NCBI RefSeq assembly: GCF_004216715.1
Contig: NZ_SGXG01000001.1
Location: forward strand, 1,736,001 to 1,800,000
Reading direction: 5' to 3'
Source of the DNA: Cecembia calidifontis
Lineage (GTDB): Bacteria > Bacteroidota > Bacteroidia > Cytophagales > Cyclobacteriaceae
Length of the DNA stretch: 64,000 bases
Part shown: positions 62,438-64,000 of the stretch, in pieces
How the letters are laid out: every line of letters starts with the position of its first letter
Numbering within the stretch: position 1 is the first letter of the stretch
Notes under the pieces: model-generated
What the model was told of the DNA's origin: nothing
Databases searched by the model: none
What the model saw: the letters and a program-made list of their open reading frames with translations, nothing else
Made by a program: the position numbers and the translations under genes

Positions 62438-62474
62438 GGTGTTTGTTTCCACAATGGAACAAACACCTCTTTTA
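62438..62474 (+). terminator. Terminator/attenuator after the peptide gene
   Basis: GGTGTTTGTTTCCA pairs with TGGAACAAACACC (one bulged T) around a 3-base loop and is followed by CTTTTATT. It lies 10 bases after the peptide stop and would make the peptide more abundant than the propeller protein encoded next. Confidence 0.8.
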
Positions 62475-62562
62475 TTGAATATTTGCTAAAAGCAGATGGT
62501 CATAAAAAATAATTTTCCGAGTTTTTCTCTACTAAGTTTCTTTTATCTAAAGCTAATTTTCC

Positions 62563-63708
62563 ATGAAAAACAACGCTTATCTATTGAATTTCCTACTTCC
62601 TTTAGTTTTAATATCCTGCAGTCAGAAAGATCAAAAAAACACAAAAGCCATGCTTCAGGCCGATGGGAAAATTATAGAATTTCAGCTTGATGATCAGACG
62701 CCTAATGTAAGTATGGGGATGGATTATTATTCAGGTTTGTTGTTCAATATCAATTGGGCTTACAACCAACTCCAGATTTATGATTTTGCCAGTAGAAAGC
62801 TAATCAAAAATCTAAATTTTGAGGTTGAGGGGGATCAGGGAGTGGGAGAACTTTTTGGATTTCATGTGCACAACCTAGACAGTATTTTCCTTTTCAGCCA
62901 GATGGATCCATTTATTTACCTAACCGATACTTCGGGTTTTGTCCGTCAAAAGGTCAGGTATCAAATACCCGATGGTTATTCATCGGCATTTGTCCATCCC
63001 GGTTATTTTCTATCACCACCAGAATTAAGGTCAGGAGAATTGATCGTAAAAACACATTTTGCAGGCAATTACAGGGAGGTAGATAATAATGCTTTGAAGC
63101 AAAAGCATATGGTTTATGCCATTAATCTTTCTACTGGAGAGACGAGGTTTTTGAATCATACCTATCCTGAGGATTATCTGGCCAATGGCTTAAAGCATTT
63201 TGAGCCAAGTATCGCTAGAAATAAGGATAAGATAGTTTATTCCTTATTTGGAGATCACCGGTTGTTTTATGCTGGTTCTTATGATGAAAAACTCTTATCC
63301 AAGGAAGCGCCAAGTGCCTTTTTAGAAAAAAACTTAAAATTGTTCCCGCTTGAGGGAGGAAGATTTGAAACACAGCAATACCTTCTAGCTTCTTCTAGGT
63401 ACGAGAGTTTGGTGTATGATCCTTATCGTAAAGTGTTTTATAGGTTTGCCTATCCTACGCTTGAAGTAAGTGAAGAAAATGATGTACTTCGATTGAGAAC
63501 TGCACCGGGACCTTTTGTAATCATGGTTCTTGACAATGACCTCAATGTCATAGGGGAGAGCTATTTTGAAAAGGGGGATTACTTGCCTTCCAATTTTTTT
63601 ATCAATGAAGAAGGTTTGTTTATTTCTCTTAATCATCCTGATAATCCGGAAAATAGTGAAGAGCACTTTAGGTTTCAAAAATTTTCCCTGCAATTTTTGG
63701 ATAGTTAA
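62563..63708 (+). CDS. DUF4221-type beta-propeller lipoprotein
   Basis: A 381-residue lipoprotein (LVLISCSQ, Cys19). The family block reads VEGDQGVGELFGFHVHNLDS followed by IFLFSQMD, aligning with the proteins at 50699 and 41898, and the last third (RYESLVYDPYRKVFYRFAYP) also matches the 50699 protein (ITFDPFRNQIHRLLYLP). It is 134 bases behind the four-cysteine peptide gene with an attenuator between. It probably sits on the cell surface or in the periplasm; partner unknown. Confidence 0.75.
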   Translation: MKNNAYLLNFLLPLVLISCSQKDQKNTKAMLQADGKIIEFQLDDQTPNVSMGMDYYSGLLFNINWAYNQLQIYDFASRKLIKNLNFEVEGDQGVGELFGFHVHNLDSIFLFSQMDPFIYLTDTSGFVRQKVRYQIPDGYSSAFVHPGYFLSPPELRSGELIVKTHFAGNYREVDNNALKQKHMVYAINLSTGETRFLNHTYPEDYLANGLKHFEPSIARNKDKIVYSLFGDHRLFYAGSYDEKLLSKEAPSAFLEKNLKLFPLEGGRFETQQYLLASSRYESLVYDPYRKVFYRFAYPTLEVSEENDVLRLRTAPGPFVIMVLDNDLNVIGESYFEKGDYLPSNFFINEEGLFISLNHPDNPENSEEHFRFQKFSLQFLDS

Positions 63709-63723
63709 GAGCTAAGAATGAAA

Positions 63724-63770
63724 CATCAAAAGACCTGTCAGGTTTCAAAAACCTGACAGGTCTTTTGATG
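63724..63770. terminator. Strong bidirectional terminator
   Basis: A perfect 22-base inverted repeat (63724-63745 with 63749-63770, core AAAAGACCTGTCAGGTTT) with a 3-base loop lies between convergent genes. Confidence 0.9.
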
Positions 63771-63786
63771 AATTCTCAATAAGCGG

Positions 63787-64000
63787 TTAGAGTTCCTCTT
63801 CCCTTTCCAGCATCAGAATAGAATGTTGGGGTACGATATAATATTTTTCTCCTTCATACATCACTTCGTAGGAGCCGTTCAAGAGGAAGATTGCCAAATC
63901 GCCTTCTTTGGCCTGTAAGGGAATGTATTTAATGGCTTCTTCCCTTTCTTTCCAAGGTTCATCGTCTTCCACCGGAGCTGGGATAGGATAGCCTGGACCT
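63787..64000 (-). CDS. GroES-like co-chaperonin family protein, C-terminal part (cut by window edge)
   Basis: A minus-strand frame open to the right edge; the visible 70 residues begin GPGYPIPAPVEDDEPW and end LMLEREEEL. The segment EGDLAIFLLNGSYEVMYEGE followed by KYYIVPQHSIL resembles the last strands of GroES (a GD turn, then EGEEYLIV-like and a DIL-like end). It fits the larger 'co-chaperone GroES family' proteins of Bacteroidetes. A GTG at 63972 is not the start, because the frame continues with family-like sequence beyond it. Confidence 0.6.
   Translation of the reverse strand, partial: GPGYPIPAPVEDDEPWKEREEAIKYIPLQAKEGDLAIFLLNGSYEVMYEGEKYYIVPQHSILMLEREEEL

Overview
The window looks like a chromosome segment of a marine or soda-lake type Bacteroidetes bacterium, most likely family Cyclobacteriaceae (Algoriphagus/Belliella-like). 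The basis is a SusC/SusD pair, many lipoproteins, several Bacteroidetes-only families (DUF4221-type and 6-bladed beta-propeller lipoproteins, DUF4295, DUF5522, DUF2147), TAnnTTTG-type -7 promoter elements and weak Shine-Dalgarno use. No rRNA, tRNA, CRISPR array, phage module or integrase gene was seen.

Layout. 1-5.4 kb: the end of an IS1595-type element, then an orphan SusC/SusD outer-membrane import pair. 5.4-7.9 kb: a histidine phosphatase, a complete IS30 element and a PIN toxin-antitoxin pair. 8-26 kb: mostly housekeeping genes, namely an RNA pseudouridine synthase, prfC, an orphan sensor kinase, a Dps ferritin, lipA, OsmC, an ECF sigma / anti-sigma-barrel / FKBP-lipoprotein operon, the L-serine dehydratase alpha chain, a Na/Ca antiporter and upp. 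These are followed by a five-gene sugar-acid-like operon (dehydratase, two SDRs, DinB, acetoacetate-decarboxylase-like). 26-41.5 kb: outer-membrane and lipoproteins, an M20 peptidase, a GH13 lipoprotein, hmgA, a degenerate REP-type transposase, alkaline phosphatase PafA, secreted aminopeptidase P, an ArsR-like regulator, a YjjG-like HAD and pruA. 41.5-53.3 kb: beta-propeller lipoproteins flank ftsY, rpmG, rpmB, an IS256 element, DUF5522, rocD and a HAD phosphatase. 53.4-56.3 kb: a phosphate-selective-type porin and hemB.

Accessory region 56.25-62.14 kb. The 3' end of hemB is present three times: once in intact hemB, once at 56975-57115 and once at 62001-62135. Between copies 1 and 2 lies an antitoxin/Fic-Doc pair. 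Between copies 2 and 3 lies a metallopeptidase-domain lipoprotein whose signal-peptide start is put out of frame at a C8-(AC)4 tract, then four paralogous lipoproteins (one broken by an in-frame stop) and an orphan copy of the metallopeptidase gene's 3' end. This resembles serial insertion of cassettes at the hemB 3' end, carrying a toxin/immunity-like array. No recombinase is encoded here.

A second candidate system is a repeated unit of a small secreted four-cysteine peptide, a hairpin, and a DUF4221-type propeller lipoprotein. It occurs at 62258-63708 (intact) and 50469-51871 (peptide frameshifted). The second copy continues into a lipoprotein with two CxxC motifs and another propeller-like lipoprotein. 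Both peptides are shorter than 60 codons and easily missed. The right edge cuts a GroES-like gene.
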